A stretch of DNA of 64,000 bases from Microbulbifer agarilyticus (GCF_020171345.1 NZ_JAIUZM010000004.1:310001-374000), one strand, 5' to 3'; counted from the stretch's first letter, positions 36,943-46,051 are shown. A program made the numbers and translations. Notes: a model not told the origin generated them from the letters alone.

Positions 36943-37990
36943 TCGCTATATAGCGCGCACCGTTACTCTGGCAATCCTTGCGGTACTGATGGTTATCCTC
37001 GGGCTGGATATTATTTCTGCCATTGTCGATGAACTGGAAGACCTGGGTGGTAACTACCAGTTCACCAATCTGCTCGAGTACGTGGTGTGGACACTGCCGG
37101 AACGCATCTACAGCCAGCTGGGTTTTTCCGCGCTGGTGGGTTGCATGGTGGGGCTTGGCACACTTGCCGGTACCAGCGAGCTGACGGTCATGCGCGCATC
37201 GGGCGTATCCATCGGTCGTATCGCCTGGGCGGTAATGAAACCGGTCATTGTGTTGATTATCTGCGGCCTGGCACTTGCCGAGCTGGTGATTCCTTATACC
37301 AATCAAACCGCTGAGAGCCGCCGGGCGATTGCCCAGGGTGAACTGGAAAACTCCGGTCTGGAGCATGGGTTATGGCTATTCGACGGCGGGGAGTTCGTGC
37401 ACTTCAACGCGGCGCTGCCGGGGGGAACTCTGTTTGGTATTACCCGCTATAAGTTCGATGAAAATCGCCAGCTACAACAGGTGGTTTTCTCCGAGCGCGG
37501 TCATTTCGAAAGCGGTCGTTGGGAACTGCAGAACAGTCGCCAGACCCGTCTGACGGCAGATCGCGCCAGTAGCAGCCGGGAAGCGCGTTCCACCTGGAGT
37601 TCGGACATGTCACCGGAACTGTTCTCTCTGGTGGTGCCGCTGCCCTCAGACCTTTCACCGCGAAACCTCTGGTCCTACGGTCGCTTCCTCGATCGCAAAG
37701 GGGAGGCGTCCGCACGTTACTGGCTGGCGTTCTGGAAGAAGGTGCTGCAACCGTTGACCATCGCCGGTCTGGTGATGATGGCGATCTCGTTTATCTTCGG
37801 TCCGCTGCGCGAGGTAACCACTGGATTGCGCGTCTTTACCGGGGTAATTGTCGGGATCGTGTTCCAGACGGTGCAGGATATGTTGGGGCCGTCTTCCGTG
37901 GTGTTTGGCTTCCCGCCGTTTATCGCGGTGATCGTGCCGATTCTGGCGAGCTTCCTGCTCGGCTGGCTTTTATTGAAGCGGGCGCGTTAA
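36929..37990 (+). CDS. lptG: LPS export permease LptG
   Basis: Partner permease of LptF in LPS export, 353 residues, with the same plan: three helices, a periplasmic jellyroll (about 130-255), three helices. The start is MSLLDRYIARTVTLAIL. ATG 36929 has a proper aggtg Shine-Dalgarno inside the lptF end; an earlier in-frame Met at 36890 would add a non-family extension. Translational coupling to lptF through the overlap is likely. A GC hairpin overlaps the stop codon. Confidence 0.95.
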   Translation: MSLLDRYIARTVTLAILAVLMVILGLDIISAIVDELEDLGGNYQFTNLLEYVVWTLPERIYSQLGFSALVGCMVGLGTLAGTSELTVMRASGVSIGRIAWAVMKPVIVLIICGLALAELVIPYTNQTAESRRAIAQGELENSGLEHGLWLFDGGEFVHFNAALPGGTLFGITRYKFDENRQLQQVVFSERGHFESGRWELQNSRQTRLTADRASSSREARSTWSSDMSPELFSLVVPLPSDLSPRNLWSYGRFLDRKGEASARYWLAFWKKVLQPLTIAGLVMMAISFIFGPLREVTTGLRVFTGVIVGIVFQTVQDMLGPSSVVFGFPPFIAVIVPILASFLLGWLLLKRAR

Positions 37991-38000
37991 GCGCCCGTTT
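37979..38000 (+). terminator. Possible terminator overlapping the lptG stop
   Basis: Stem cgggcgc/gcgcccg with loop gttaa, which includes the stop codon, followed by a short ttt. The T-run is poor, so it may work only weakly. Confidence 0.45.
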
Positions 38001-38030
38001 CTCACTGTTCTTCGTTTGATCAACCGGATC

Positions 38031-38537
38031 TTACAGCGACTTTTTCTTCTTTTTCTTTGGCAGCTGTCGGACTTCCGAATCTGACGCCAGGTCATGCCAA
38101 CTGGCCCGATCCGGCCGGAAGTATCCCCAGAAGTACCCGAGTCCCAAACACGCCACAGACAGGGGGCCGACCAGTGCGCGAATACAGCACTGGTACCAGC
38201 TCAACTGCACACCGTTGTTGTTTGCCACCATCAGACGCCAGGCGCGCATGCCGATGGTCTGCCCGGCGGCTCGCCATGACCAGAAGAAGTAACCGGCGGT
38301 GACCAATAGCAAACCGAACTGATACAGCGGGCCGCCCACGCACGGGGTGTAGTCGATGTGCTCCGGCTGGCATTGCAGGCCGCCAAATGTGGTGGCCACG
38401 AGTAGGGCGAAGAAGCCATACACCATCCACAGACCGGCGACGATCAGTGCGTCGTAGATCAGGGCAATCAGTCGAGGTACTACACCTGCGTAGGGAAGGT
38501 GGTTGAATTCAGTAGGTGACTTGACGGTGTCGGACAC
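38031..38537 (-). CDS. RDD family membrane protein
   Basis: A 168-residue inner-membrane protein with the RDD pattern: AGVVPRLIALIYDALIVAGLW in the first helix region, two further helices (about 72-90 and 120-140), and the conserved QTIGMRAWRLMVAN segment. The C-terminus is a lysine run (LPKKKKKKSL). The family is linked to transport or membrane modification, but no specific role can be given. It is convergent with lptG. Confidence 0.85.
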   Translation of the reverse strand: MSDTVKSPTEFNHLPYAGVVPRLIALIYDALIVAGLWMVYGFFALLVATTFGGLQCQPEHIDYTPCVGGPLYQFGLLLVTAGYFFWSWRAAGQTIGMRAWRLMVANNNGVQLSWYQCCIRALVGPLSVACLGLGYFWGYFRPDRASWHDLASDSEVRQLPKKKKKKSL

Positions 38538-38621
38538 GGGAATCTCCGCCTGTGGAAAAAGTGGCGGAGATTCTAGCAGGTAAATGAGGGAGCGCGCGCC
38601 TTGTGGGTGACGGCAGCCGGA

Positions 38622-39122
38622 TCAGAACTCGTATTCGAATGTGAACTTGAACTTGTCGTCGGATAGACGGAAGTCGTAATCCAGTGCGTTACTGAACTTG
38701 CCCTCGCTCTGGGTATAACGCAGCAGCGGGTGTTGCTTGTTGCGCTTTTGCTGCGCCATGTAGGTCTTGAAACCCATTTTCAGGATCTCATTGACTGCGC
38801 GCCCTCCGGTTTTCTCGGCGTAGTCACTGGGGCGGGTATGCTGCTCCAGCCATTGGTGGTTCAGGCGGCGGTGGATCATGCCCATGGAGTTGTTGCGTAG
38901 ATTCTCGGCGGATTCGTACAGAGCCTCGTTATCCATACCAAAGGCACTGTCGATGAAAAATGCGTTGTCTGCCTGAAGGTTCAGGGCACTATCGGAGTCG
39001 GGAATAAAAATATCGTCGGCAAGCAGGGTTGAAGAAGTTGGGAGCAGTAAGAGACCGAGCACAACTGGTACGGGATTAACCAGGTGCCTTGACGAACGAA
39101 ACCGAGTACAGCGAGATTCCAT
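38622..39122 (-). CDS. Unknown exported protein with an outer-membrane-type C-terminus
   Basis: With ATG 39122 (preceded by tggggtag) it has 166 residues. A signal-peptide-like N-terminus (basic residues, then VPVVLGLLLLP, cleavage plausible after TLLA) leads to an Asp-rich mature start (DDIFIPDSDSALN). The last ten residues (KFKFTFEYEF) alternate hydrophobic and polar and end in Phe, as the BAM-recognised last strand of outer-membrane beta-barrels does. The protein seems too short for a classic barrel by itself, though an oligomeric or partial barrel is possible. I do not recognise a family. Single gene. Confidence 0.7.
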   Translation of the reverse strand: MESRCTRFRSSRHLVNPVPVVLGLLLLPTSSTLLADDIFIPDSDSALNLQADNAFFIDSAFGMDNEALYESAENLRNNSMGMIHRRLNHQWLEQHTRPSDYAEKTGGRAVNEILKMGFKTYMAQQKRNKQHPLLRYTQSEGKFSNALDYDFRLSDDKFKFTFEYEF

Positions 39123-39155
39123 TTTGCTACCCCAGGGAATGTTTTCTTGGCTCAG

Positions 39156-39174
39156 GTGGTTGCTGAACAACCAC
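39156..39174 (-). promoter_or_regulatory. Hairpin in the leader of the gene at 38622
   Basis: Perfect 7-bp inverted repeat gtggttg/caaccac with the 5-nt loop ctgaa, 34 bp upstream of the ATG. It could affect translation or be an operator; the sequence does not decide. Confidence 0.35.
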
Positions 39175-39244
39175 TGAATTTATTATGGCTCACCCTGTTC
39201 AAGCTGTTGTATCTCACAAAAGTCGTGAGGACGCCAACGCCGTT

Positions 39245-39255
39245 TGCAAACGTTT
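39245..39255. promoter_or_regulatory. LacI/PurR-like operator sequence
   Basis: tgcaaacgttt with the 8-bp palindromic centre aaacgttt. It lies within a 12-bp palindrome cgtttgcaaacg and is followed by a second imperfect inverted repeat, cgtttctgtgaaacg. This resembles PurR or other LacI-family sites, but it is about 400 bp from either start codon. Confidence 0.25.
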
Positions 39256-39535
39256 CTGTGAAACGAGTCATTTTTCCACAAGCCCCATGATTGCTGGATC
39301 TCTAGAGTTTTGCCCAGTTCTCAAGGCCTGGGGGGAGCTTTCCGCCAATGTTTTTTAGTATGAAAATGGATTAGTCGCGGAAATGCTTATAAAAACTTTG
39401 TCTAGTGATCGTAGCCTTGGATCGATAACCAAAATGGCAGTTCCATCGCTTTCGACTGTTGGCGTCATTTTGGTCGTAAGTCTGTGAGATAAACGTGAAC
39501 AGGTGATTGTGGTTGGTCATATGTCCCCCGACTTG

Positions 39536-39563
39536 TTGACAGCGCTGTCTTTTTCGCTATTGT
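39536..39563 (+). promoter_or_regulatory. Chitobiase promoter with overlapping palindromic operator
   Basis: A consensus -35 TTGACA (39536-39541) and -10 TATTGT (39558-39563) are separated by 16 bp. Overlapping the -35 box is a perfect 12-bp palindrome, gacagcgctgtc (39538-39549), with a central CG step, the form expected of a LacI-family repressor site such as NagR of chitin/GlcNAc regulons. Repression by steric block of the -35 box is the natural reading. Confidence 0.6.
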
Positions 39564-39654
39564 GTTGCTCTGGGTGGACTCTGATATCCGCCATCACAAC
39601 ATAAGAATTCAACGGGTGCTTTGTGCAGTGCACTCACCAATAAAGAGACTATCC

Positions 39655-42369
39655 ATGAGAAGGATCCCACTCTTTGCCAGCCTGGCCCTGTCCGCGGTCA
39701 TTGCTGCCTGCTCCGACCCAAGATCAACCGAATCCCTAGAGGCCGCTGCGCCGCTGGTGAGCGCCGATTCCCCGGCTGCCGAGCGGATTGCGGCCAACTT
39801 TGCGGTGACCCAGGAAGTGCTCAAGAACTTCCAGGGCGTAGACGATGCCCTGCGGGCGCAGTGCAAACAGGCCGGTGGTAGCGGTGCTATCTGCTCTACC
39901 TACCGCATCAGCTTGATCAACAATGGTGCAGCGGTAGAAGCCGGCGAACGCGACTGGATCCTGTATTTCCACAGCGTGCGCCGCACCTTTGCGCTGTTGA
40001 ACAGCGAAGCATTCAAACTGGAGCGGGTGAATGGGGATTTGCACCGACTGACCCCGACTGAGCAGTTCGCTGGTATTGCTAATGGCGAAACCTTGGAACT
40101 GGATTTGCTGGCCGAGAACTGGATGCAGTTCGAGTCGGACTTCCAGCCCCGCTTGTTTGTGGTGGACGCCGCCGGCGAACCCCACATCATTCGTGCAACC
40201 GACACCGACCACCTGTCGGACCTCGTCTTGCCAATCACCAAGAATGATCCGAATAACTGGAAGCGTGTAGCGAGCGACAGCAATACCCTGGCCACTGCCG
40301 AAACCCGCTATCAGCGCTTCACTGCCGATGTTGTGCCGGTGAGCGAAGAAGACTGGCGAGTCCGTATTATCCCGCAACCTGCCAGCGTGCAGTTGAGCGA
40401 AGCGCCCGCGATCCAGCTGGGTTCCGGTATCGCATTACTGGCCGACGGACTGGATGCCGGCTCTGTTGCCGCACTTCAGCAGCGTATCGATATCCTGGAA
40501 CTGACTCCGCAGGGTGAAACTGCTTACCCGGTACAGGTTAAGGTGGAGGCAACGGACTTTGCTGACCAGCCGGCGGGTGCCTACCAGCTCAAAGTGAGTG
40601 AGCAGGGTGCCGAAGTTACCGGTGCCGATGCCAGTGGTGCGTTTTACGGCGTGCAGTCCCTGTTGGCACTGGTTGACCTGAAGAGCGGCACTCTCCCACA
40701 AGCCTCGGTGGAAGATGCACCGCGCTTCTCCCATCGTGGTATGTTTGTGGATGTGGGCCGCAACTTCCACAGTAAGGAAGTGATTCTTAAGTTGCTGGAT
40801 CAAATGGCGGCATACAAGCTCAATCGTTTCCACTTCCACCTCTCTGATGACGAGGGTTGGCGCCTGGAGATCCCCGGACTGCCGGAGCTGACCGAGATCG
40901 GCAGCCAGCGTTGCTTCGATCTGGAAGAAAACCGTTGTCTGCTGCCGCAGCTGGGTTCCGGCCCATTCGCGGATAACTTTGGCAGCGGTTTCTACAGCGT
41001 GGACGATTACGTAGAGATCCTGCGTTACGCCGCAGACCGTCATATTGAGGTGGTGCCGGAATTCGATATGCCGGCTCACGCGCGTTCCGCGGTGGTGGCG
41101 ATGGAAGCCCGCTATCGCAAGCTGAAGGATTCAGATCCGGAAGCGGCGGCCGCTTACCGCCTGATCGACCCGCAGGATGATACCGAGTACCTGTCGGTGC
41201 AGTTCTACAACGACAGCTACATCAATCCCTGTGTGGACTCTACCTATAACTTCGTCGGCAAGCTGATCGGTGAAGTGAAGGCAATGCACGATCGCGCGGG
41301 GCACCCGTTGAAGACCTGGCACTTCGGAGGCGATGAAGCGGTGAATATTATGTCCGCAGACTCCTTCGAAGATGCTCCTGGTAATGACCCGGAGAAAGGC
41401 GATGCGCCTGCCGAACAGCGCAACAAGCCGTGGACCAACTCGCCTCAATGCCAAAAGCTGATTGCCAGCGGCGAAGTGAAAGCCATCGACGAGCTGGGTG
41501 AACTCTACGCCAAGCGGGTGAGCAAGCTGGTGGCCGATGCGGGCGTGCCGACCATGGCCGCCTGGAATGACGGTGTGAAGAAAATCAGTGACGCTAAGCA
41601 AGAACTGGCCACGCCACACAATTACGTAAATTCCTGGGCACCGCTTTTCTGGGGTGGTGGCGATGAGAGTGTGCACTTCGCCGAAACCGGTTTTGAGGTG
41701 GTGCAGTCTCACTCTGACTTCCTCTATTTCGATATGCCGCAGGAAGTGGACCCCAAGGAGCCTGGTTACTACTGGGCATCCCGTTATACAGATACGCGCA
41801 AAACGTTCAGTTATGCTCCACTGAATACCGCGCAGTTGGCCGAGGTGTACCTGAATCGGGATGGGCAGAGCTGGACCGCCAACACACCGGTGGTTGAATT
41901 CGCCGACAGTGTACGGGGTATGCAGGGGCAGCTGTGGAGCGAAGTGGTACGTACCGACGAAGTGGTGGAGTATCAGGTATACCCGCGCCTGCTGGCTTTG
42001 GCGGAGCGCGCCTGGCACCAGGCCTCGTGGGAGCTTCCGCTAAAAGAAGGGCAGAGCTTCTCTGCCGAAACCTCTTTTGTGGATAAGTCCGCGATGGCGG
42101 CAGACTGGGCAGTGTTTGCCGCGGCGCTGGGCAACAAGGAGTTGCTCAAGCTGGACCGCGCCGGTGTTGGCTATCGGGTACCGGTGCCGGGGGCGACGGT
42201 TGACGGGGGAAGCGTGAAGACCGCTCTGCCGTATCCCGGGCTATCGCTGGAGTATTTCGATGGCGAACAGTGGCAACCACTGGCCGATGATGTAACCCCG
42301 CAAGCGGTGCAGTCATTGCGCGCAATGAGCGCGGACGGACGACGGACAGGGCGCTCTGTGGCGTTATAA
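39655..42369 (+). CDS. Chitobiase / beta-N-acetylhexosaminidase lipoprotein (GH20)
   Basis: Releases N-acetylglucosamine from chitobiose and other short chitin oligomers, probably at the outer membrane or periplasm. With ATG 39655 it has 904 residues: lipoprotein signal with lipobox IAAC, CHB_HEX carbohydrate-binding domain (about 45-215), GH20b domain (about 230-350), GH20 catalytic TIM barrel (about 355-800) and CHB_HEX C-terminal domain. The catalytic Asp-Glu pair is D560-E561 in WHFGGDEAV. Substrate-assisted retaining mechanism by family. Regulation through the promoter palindrome is likely. No other chitin genes are nearby. A strong terminator follows. Confidence 0.93.
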   Translation: MRRIPLFASLALSAVIAACSDPRSTESLEAAAPLVSADSPAAERIAANFAVTQEVLKNFQGVDDALRAQCKQAGGSGAICSTYRISLINNGAAVEAGERDWILYFHSVRRTFALLNSEAFKLERVNGDLHRLTPTEQFAGIANGETLELDLLAENWMQFESDFQPRLFVVDAAGEPHIIRATDTDHLSDLVLPITKNDPNNWKRVASDSNTLATAETRYQRFTADVVPVSEEDWRVRIIPQPASVQLSEAPAIQLGSGIALLADGLDAGSVAALQQRIDILELTPQGETAYPVQVKVEATDFADQPAGAYQLKVSEQGAEVTGADASGAFYGVQSLLALVDLKSGTLPQASVEDAPRFSHRGMFVDVGRNFHSKEVILKLLDQMAAYKLNRFHFHLSDDEGWRLEIPGLPELTEIGSQRCFDLEENRCLLPQLGSGPFADNFGSGFYSVDDYVEILRYAADRHIEVVPEFDMPAHARSAVVAMEARYRKLKDSDPEAAAAYRLIDPQDDTEYLSVQFYNDSYINPCVDSTYNFVGKLIGEVKAMHDRAGHPLKTWHFGGDEAVNIMSADSFEDAPGNDPEKGDAPAEQRNKPWTNSPQCQKLIASGEVKAIDELGELYAKRVSKLVADAGVPTMAAWNDGVKKISDAKQELATPHNYVNSWAPLFWGGGDESVHFAETGFEVVQSHSDFLYFDMPQEVDPKEPGYYWASRYTDTRKTFSYAPLNTAQLAEVYLNRDGQSWTANTPVVEFADSVRGMQGQLWSEVVRTDEVVEYQVYPRLLALAERAWHQASWELPLKEGQSFSAETSFVDKSAMAADWAVFAAALGNKELLKLDRAGVGYRVPVPGATVDGGSVKTALPYPGLSLEYFDGEQWQPLADDVTPQAVQSLRAMSADGRRTGRSVAL

Positions 42370-42397
42370 CAGCCAATCCCTCGTGGATGTTTCGTAT

Positions 42398-42426
42398 AAA
42401 AAGGGCCCATTTACGGGCCCTTTTTA
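42398..42426. terminator. Intrinsic terminator after the chitobiase gene
   Basis: Perfect stem aaaaagggccc/gggcccttttt with a 6-nt loop, about 30 bp after the stop codon. Confidence 0.9.
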
Positions 42427-42665
42427 TATTGTGCTTTTGTTGTTCTTTTGTCCTGGTCACTTGCTATCGATCGGGAGGCACCTCAGCCTCAGGTCTACAA
42501 TTGCTGAATAAATCCCGGCGATCAGCGCGCTATTCCTCACGGATTTCGGAATTGAAGGTGTTCTGTGAGGCGGGAGTGGGGAAAATACCGCCCGTGTGGT
42601 GCTAGATTGCGCGCACAGTGTTTTTCCGATGTCCATCTACCTAATAAGAACGACGAGAGCTGCCC

Positions 42666-44294
42666 ATGGCGAAAAGTAAGGTGTATGACTACGTAATCGT
42701 GGGCGGCGGCTCAGCGGGCTGTGTACTGGCGAACCGTCTGAGCGAAGACGAGCAGAATCGGGTTTGTCTGCTGGAGTCTGGTCCCTCAGATCACAATCTG
42801 TTGATTCAGATGCCTGTGGGCATTGGCTATCTCGTACCCGGCAAACGCTTCAACCTGCATCACTACACCGAGCCGCAGGAGCATCTCGACGGTCGCCGCC
42901 TGTTCTGGCCTCGGGGCAAAGTGCTGGGGGGCAGCAGTGCGATTAACGCCATGTTGTATATCCGCGGCAATGCTGGTGATTACGACACTTGGGAACGCGC
43001 CGGTAACCCCGGCTGGGGCTGGGACAGTCTCTTGCCGTATTTTCTCAAGGCCGAGGGCAATGAGCGCGGCAGTGATGCCTGGCACAGTGGCTATGGCCCG
43101 TTATCGGTGTCGGACCTCAAGTGGAAGTCGCCCGCAGGCCATGCATTCTTGCGTGCGGCCAAGGAGGCCGGGCACACGCTCAATCCCGACTTCAACGGCC
43201 AGCAGCAAAACGGCGTTGGTTTTTATCAGGTAACCCAGAAATCCGGACGGCGCTGCTCTTCCGCCACCGCGTATTTGTACCCCGCCAAAGCGCGCTCAAA
43301 CCTGAGTATCTATACCCGCTCTCCGGTGGCAAGACTGGAATTTAACGGTGACCGGGTCTGTGCGGTAACCCAGGTGAATGGTCAGCGCATTGTGGCGAAT
43401 AAAGAAGTCATTTTGTGTGCCGGGGCAATCCAGTCACCGCAGCTGTTGATGCTATCGGGTATTGGCCCGGAGGCGGAATTGAAAAAACTGGGTATCGTGC
43501 CTCAGTGCCACTTGCCCGGGGTGGGCGCAAACCTGCAGGATCACCTGGATATCACCCAGGTGGTCGAAACCAACCGTTCGGTTGGGTTTAACGATGCGCT
43601 ATTTCCGAAAATGTTGGCGGCGTTGCACCTTCCCGAGTACCTGTTTTTGAACCGCGGCAAACTCACCAATAACGTCGCCGAGGCCGGTGGGTTTGCCAGT
43701 TCCAGTCTTGCGGGCGGGCATCCCGATATCCAGTTTCACCTCAGTGCGGTGCCACTGTTTAACCACGGCCTCGAAAAGCGCTCGGGTAATGGCTTCTCAT
43801 TGCACGCTTGTGCGCTGCGCCCAAAAAGTCGCGGGCAGATCAGTCTGGCATCGCGGGACCCACGGGATTTGCCAATCATTCAGCCGAATTACCTGGCGGA
43901 ACCGGATGATCTGCAGGTGTTGGTGGAAGGCTTCGAAATGTCCCGGGATATTATTGAACAATCGGAATTGAAACAGCTGCAAAAACGCTGGTGGCTACCG
44001 GAAGAATCACTCACCAGCAAGGAAGCAATCACGAAGTTCATTCGACAAAAAGCCGAGTCAATTTATCACCCTGTGGGTACCTGTAAAATGGGCCAGGATG
44101 AGCAGGCAGTGGTGGATAGTGAATTGCGTGTGCGAGGCGTGGATGGACTGCGTGTGGTGGATGCCTCCATAATGCCCACCTTGATTAGTGGCAATACCAA
44201 TGCGCCGGTGATCGCCATAGCCGAAAAAGCCGCGGATTTAATCTTGAGTAAATCCGCCGTGCCAAGTACCGAGGAAGTCACCGAAAACGCATGA
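42666..44294 (+). CDS. GMC-family FAD-dependent oxidoreductase (choline dehydrogenase-like)
   Basis: A 542-residue flavoprotein. The N-terminal FAD-binding motif is VIVGGGSAGCVLANRLSE. The GMC signatures include WPRGKVLGGSSAINAMLYIRG and CAGAIQSPQLLMLSGIGP, and the C-terminal active-site region is YHPVGTCKMG. It oxidises an alcohol or polyol; substrate specificity cannot be read from sequence, and the absence of betaine genes argues against firm assignment as BetA. No signal peptide. The stop overlaps the rlmA start (ATGA), which is odd for an oxidoreductase and a rRNA methylase and suggests simple co-transcription. Confidence 0.9.
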   Translation: MAKSKVYDYVIVGGGSAGCVLANRLSEDEQNRVCLLESGPSDHNLLIQMPVGIGYLVPGKRFNLHHYTEPQEHLDGRRLFWPRGKVLGGSSAINAMLYIRGNAGDYDTWERAGNPGWGWDSLLPYFLKAEGNERGSDAWHSGYGPLSVSDLKWKSPAGHAFLRAAKEAGHTLNPDFNGQQQNGVGFYQVTQKSGRRCSSATAYLYPAKARSNLSIYTRSPVARLEFNGDRVCAVTQVNGQRIVANKEVILCAGAIQSPQLLMLSGIGPEAELKKLGIVPQCHLPGVGANLQDHLDITQVVETNRSVGFNDALFPKMLAALHLPEYLFLNRGKLTNNVAEAGGFASSSLAGGHPDIQFHLSAVPLFNHGLEKRSGNGFSLHACALRPKSRGQISLASRDPRDLPIIQPNYLAEPDDLQVLVEGFEMSRDIIEQSELKQLQKRWWLPEESLTSKEAITKFIRQKAESIYHPVGTCKMGQDEQAVVDSELRVRGVDGLRVVDASIMPTLISGNTNAPVIAIAEKAADLILSKSAVPSTEEVTENA

Positions 44295-45109
44295 TCTGGC
44301 AGTGTCCCCAATGCAACCTTTCCCTTGGCCTCGAAGGGCGAAGCTGGCGCTGCGCCAATGGCCATACCTTCGACCAGGCCCGCGAGGGCTACGTAAATTT
44401 GCTGCCCGTGCAGCAAAAGCGCAGCCGTGAGCCCGGGGATTCTGCAGAAATGCTGAATGCCCGTCGGCGCTTCCTTGAAGCCGAGCACTATGCACCCCTG
44501 GCAGACGCCATCTGTGCACAGTTAATGCAGGGGCGAGAACAAACTCAATCTCCGGTGTTGCTGGATGTGGGCTGTGGCGAGGGTTATTACGACCGGGCTC
44601 TGGTTCAGGCCGGCTGGCCGGAATCTGGGATAACTGGTGTGGATATCGCCAAGGCCGGCGTGCGGCTTGCGGCAAAGAGGCAGGCGCAGGCCCATTTCGC
44701 TGTGGGCAGCAGCTTTCATCTGCCGGTTGCCGATAACAGTGTCGACGCCATATTGCGGGTTTTTGCCCCGGGTCCCGCAGAAGAATTATTGCGTGTGCTG
44801 AAGCCCGGCGGAATCCTGCTCGATGTATCCCCGGGGCCGGATCATTTGTGGAGCTTGAAAAGCCGCTTGTACGATAAACCACAGCGGCACACTGCGCCGG
44901 CGCCTGTAGTCGGCTTTAACCTGGAGAGCGAACTGCGCTGTGAATTCCCACTTCTGATTGAGGGGGGTGAACCGGTGCAGGATTTTCTCGCCATGACGCC
45001 GTTTGCGTGGAAGGGGGATGCCGAAGCCCGTCGCACCCTGGAGGAAGCGCCTGGCCTCAATCTCGAAGCGGACTTTCTGCTGCGTCGCTACACCAAGCCA
45101 GACCACTGA
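44291..45109 (+). CDS. rlmA: 23S rRNA (guanine-745-N1)-methyltransferase
   Basis: A 272-residue SAM-dependent methylase of the RlmA/RrmA family. The N-terminal zinc finger is C5, C8, C21 and H25 (WQCPQC, RCANGHTFD). It is followed by REGYVNLLPVQQKRSREPGDSAEM, where the family has its nearly invariant NLLP and GD elements. The SAM-binding motif is LLDVGCGEGYYDRAL. It methylates G745 of 23S rRNA in E. coli. Coupled to the GMC gene by a 4-bp overlap; tadA follows after 50 bp. Confidence 0.93.
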   Translation: MIWQCPQCNLSLGLEGRSWRCANGHTFDQAREGYVNLLPVQQKRSREPGDSAEMLNARRRFLEAEHYAPLADAICAQLMQGREQTQSPVLLDVGCGEGYYDRALVQAGWPESGITGVDIAKAGVRLAAKRQAQAHFAVGSSFHLPVADNSVDAILRVFAPGPAEELLRVLKPGGILLDVSPGPDHLWSLKSRLYDKPQRHTAPAPVVGFNLESELRCEFPLLIEGGEPVQDFLAMTPFAWKGDAEARRTLEEAPGLNLEADFLLRRYTKPDH

Positions 45110-45159
45110 TTTTCACGCTTACAAAAACCTCCTCATCGGCAGATTCAGGATAGCGAACC

Positions 45160-45615
45160 TTGGCAACACCTCTGGATTTCATGTTTATGCAGCGGGCGTT
45201 GGGCCTCGCTGCCAAGGCCGCGGAAGTGGGCGAAGTGCCCGTTGGCGCGGTTGTGGTACTGGATGGCGAGGTGATCGGCGAGGGCTTCAATCAGCCGATT
45301 TCCGCATCGGACCCCAGTGCCCACGCGGAAGTGATGGCGATGCGTGCGGCCGCGCGCAAGCAACAAAACTATCGCCTGCCCGGCGCCACCCTGTACGTGA
45401 CCATCGAACCCTGTACCATGTGCTTCGGCACTTTGATCCACGCGCGCATTGGGCGTGTGGTATATGGCGCAACCGAACCGCGCGCCGGGGTGATCACCAG
45501 TCAGCTACAGTTGCCTGATCAGAACTTTTTCAATCACAAGGTGCAGGTGGAAGGCGGTGTTATGGCCGAGGAAGCCGGTGCCTTGCTAAAGGATTTTTTC
45601 CGGAAACGGCGTTGA
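45160..45615 (+). CDS. tadA: tRNA-specific adenosine deaminase
   Basis: Converts A34 to inosine in tRNA-Arg(ACG). It has 151 residues with zinc-site motifs HAE (55-57) and PCTMC (84-88) in the usual context TIEPCTMCFGTLIHARI. The start is taken as TTG 45160 because caggat lies suitably upstream; ATG 45181 is the alternative and would give a protein 7 residues shorter that still contains the whole domain. The ion-channel gene starts 1 bp after the stop, so the two are probably translated in tandem. Confidence 0.94.
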   Translation: MATPLDFMFMQRALGLAAKAAEVGEVPVGAVVVLDGEVIGEGFNQPISASDPSAHAEVMAMRAAARKQQNYRLPGATLYVTIEPCTMCFGTLIHARIGRVVYGATEPRAGVITSQLQLPDQNFFNHKVQVEGGVMAEEAGALLKDFFRKRR

Positions 45616-45616
45616 T

Positions 45617-46051
45617 ATGCTGATCCCCATTGTCATTAACAGTCTGCTGGTTGCCTTCGCGGTGGTGATCCACCACGAGGTACTCAATACACTGTTCTGG
45701 GTGGGGCAGAAGTGGCAGTTGCGCAGGAACATTGGCGTGCTGATTGGTGTTTTCGGCACACTGATCGCGCACGTGATGGAAATCTGGATGTTTGCGGTTG
45801 GGTATTACGTGATGTTTCACTCGCCGCTGTTTGGGACCCTGGAAGGTAACTTCGACGGTTCCCTCCAGGACTGTATCTACTTCTCGTTTACCACCTACAC
45901 CTCACTCGGGCTCGGTGATATCGAGCCCCACGGCACCTTGCGTTTCACCGTGGGGCTTGAGGCCCTGACCGGCCTGGTATTGATCACCTGGTCGGCCTCT
46001 TTCCTGTTCCTCAAAATGCAGCGCTACTGGGCTGAAGATCTGGGCGAATAA
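45617..46051 (+). CDS. Two-TM potassium-channel-like protein
   Basis: A 144-residue membrane protein with the Ion_trans_2 layout: N-terminal helix (about 3-25), second helix (about 38-66), pore helix and selectivity filter TYTSLGLGD (93-101), and a final helix (about 112-133). The filter reads S-L-G-L-G-D where K+ channels have T-V-G-Y-G-D, a variation seen in bacterial channel-like proteins; ion selectivity is therefore uncertain. There is no RCK or cyclic-nucleotide domain. It immediately follows tadA. Confidence 0.85.
   Translation: MLIPIVINSLLVAFAVVIHHEVLNTLFWVGQKWQLRRNIGVLIGVFGTLIAHVMEIWMFAVGYYVMFHSPLFGTLEGNFDGSLQDCIYFSFTTYTSLGLGDIEPHGTLRFTVGLEALTGLVLITWSASFLFLKMQRYWAEDLGE

Larger units (their letters stand above)
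39123..39654. other. Long regulatory region upstream of the chitobiase gene
   Basis: 532 bp between divergent genes. It contains a leader hairpin for the minus-strand gene (39156-39174), a LacI-family-like sequence (39245-39255) and a well-formed promoter with an overlapping palindrome (39536-39563), listed separately. No open frame looks like protein. Confidence 0.5.
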
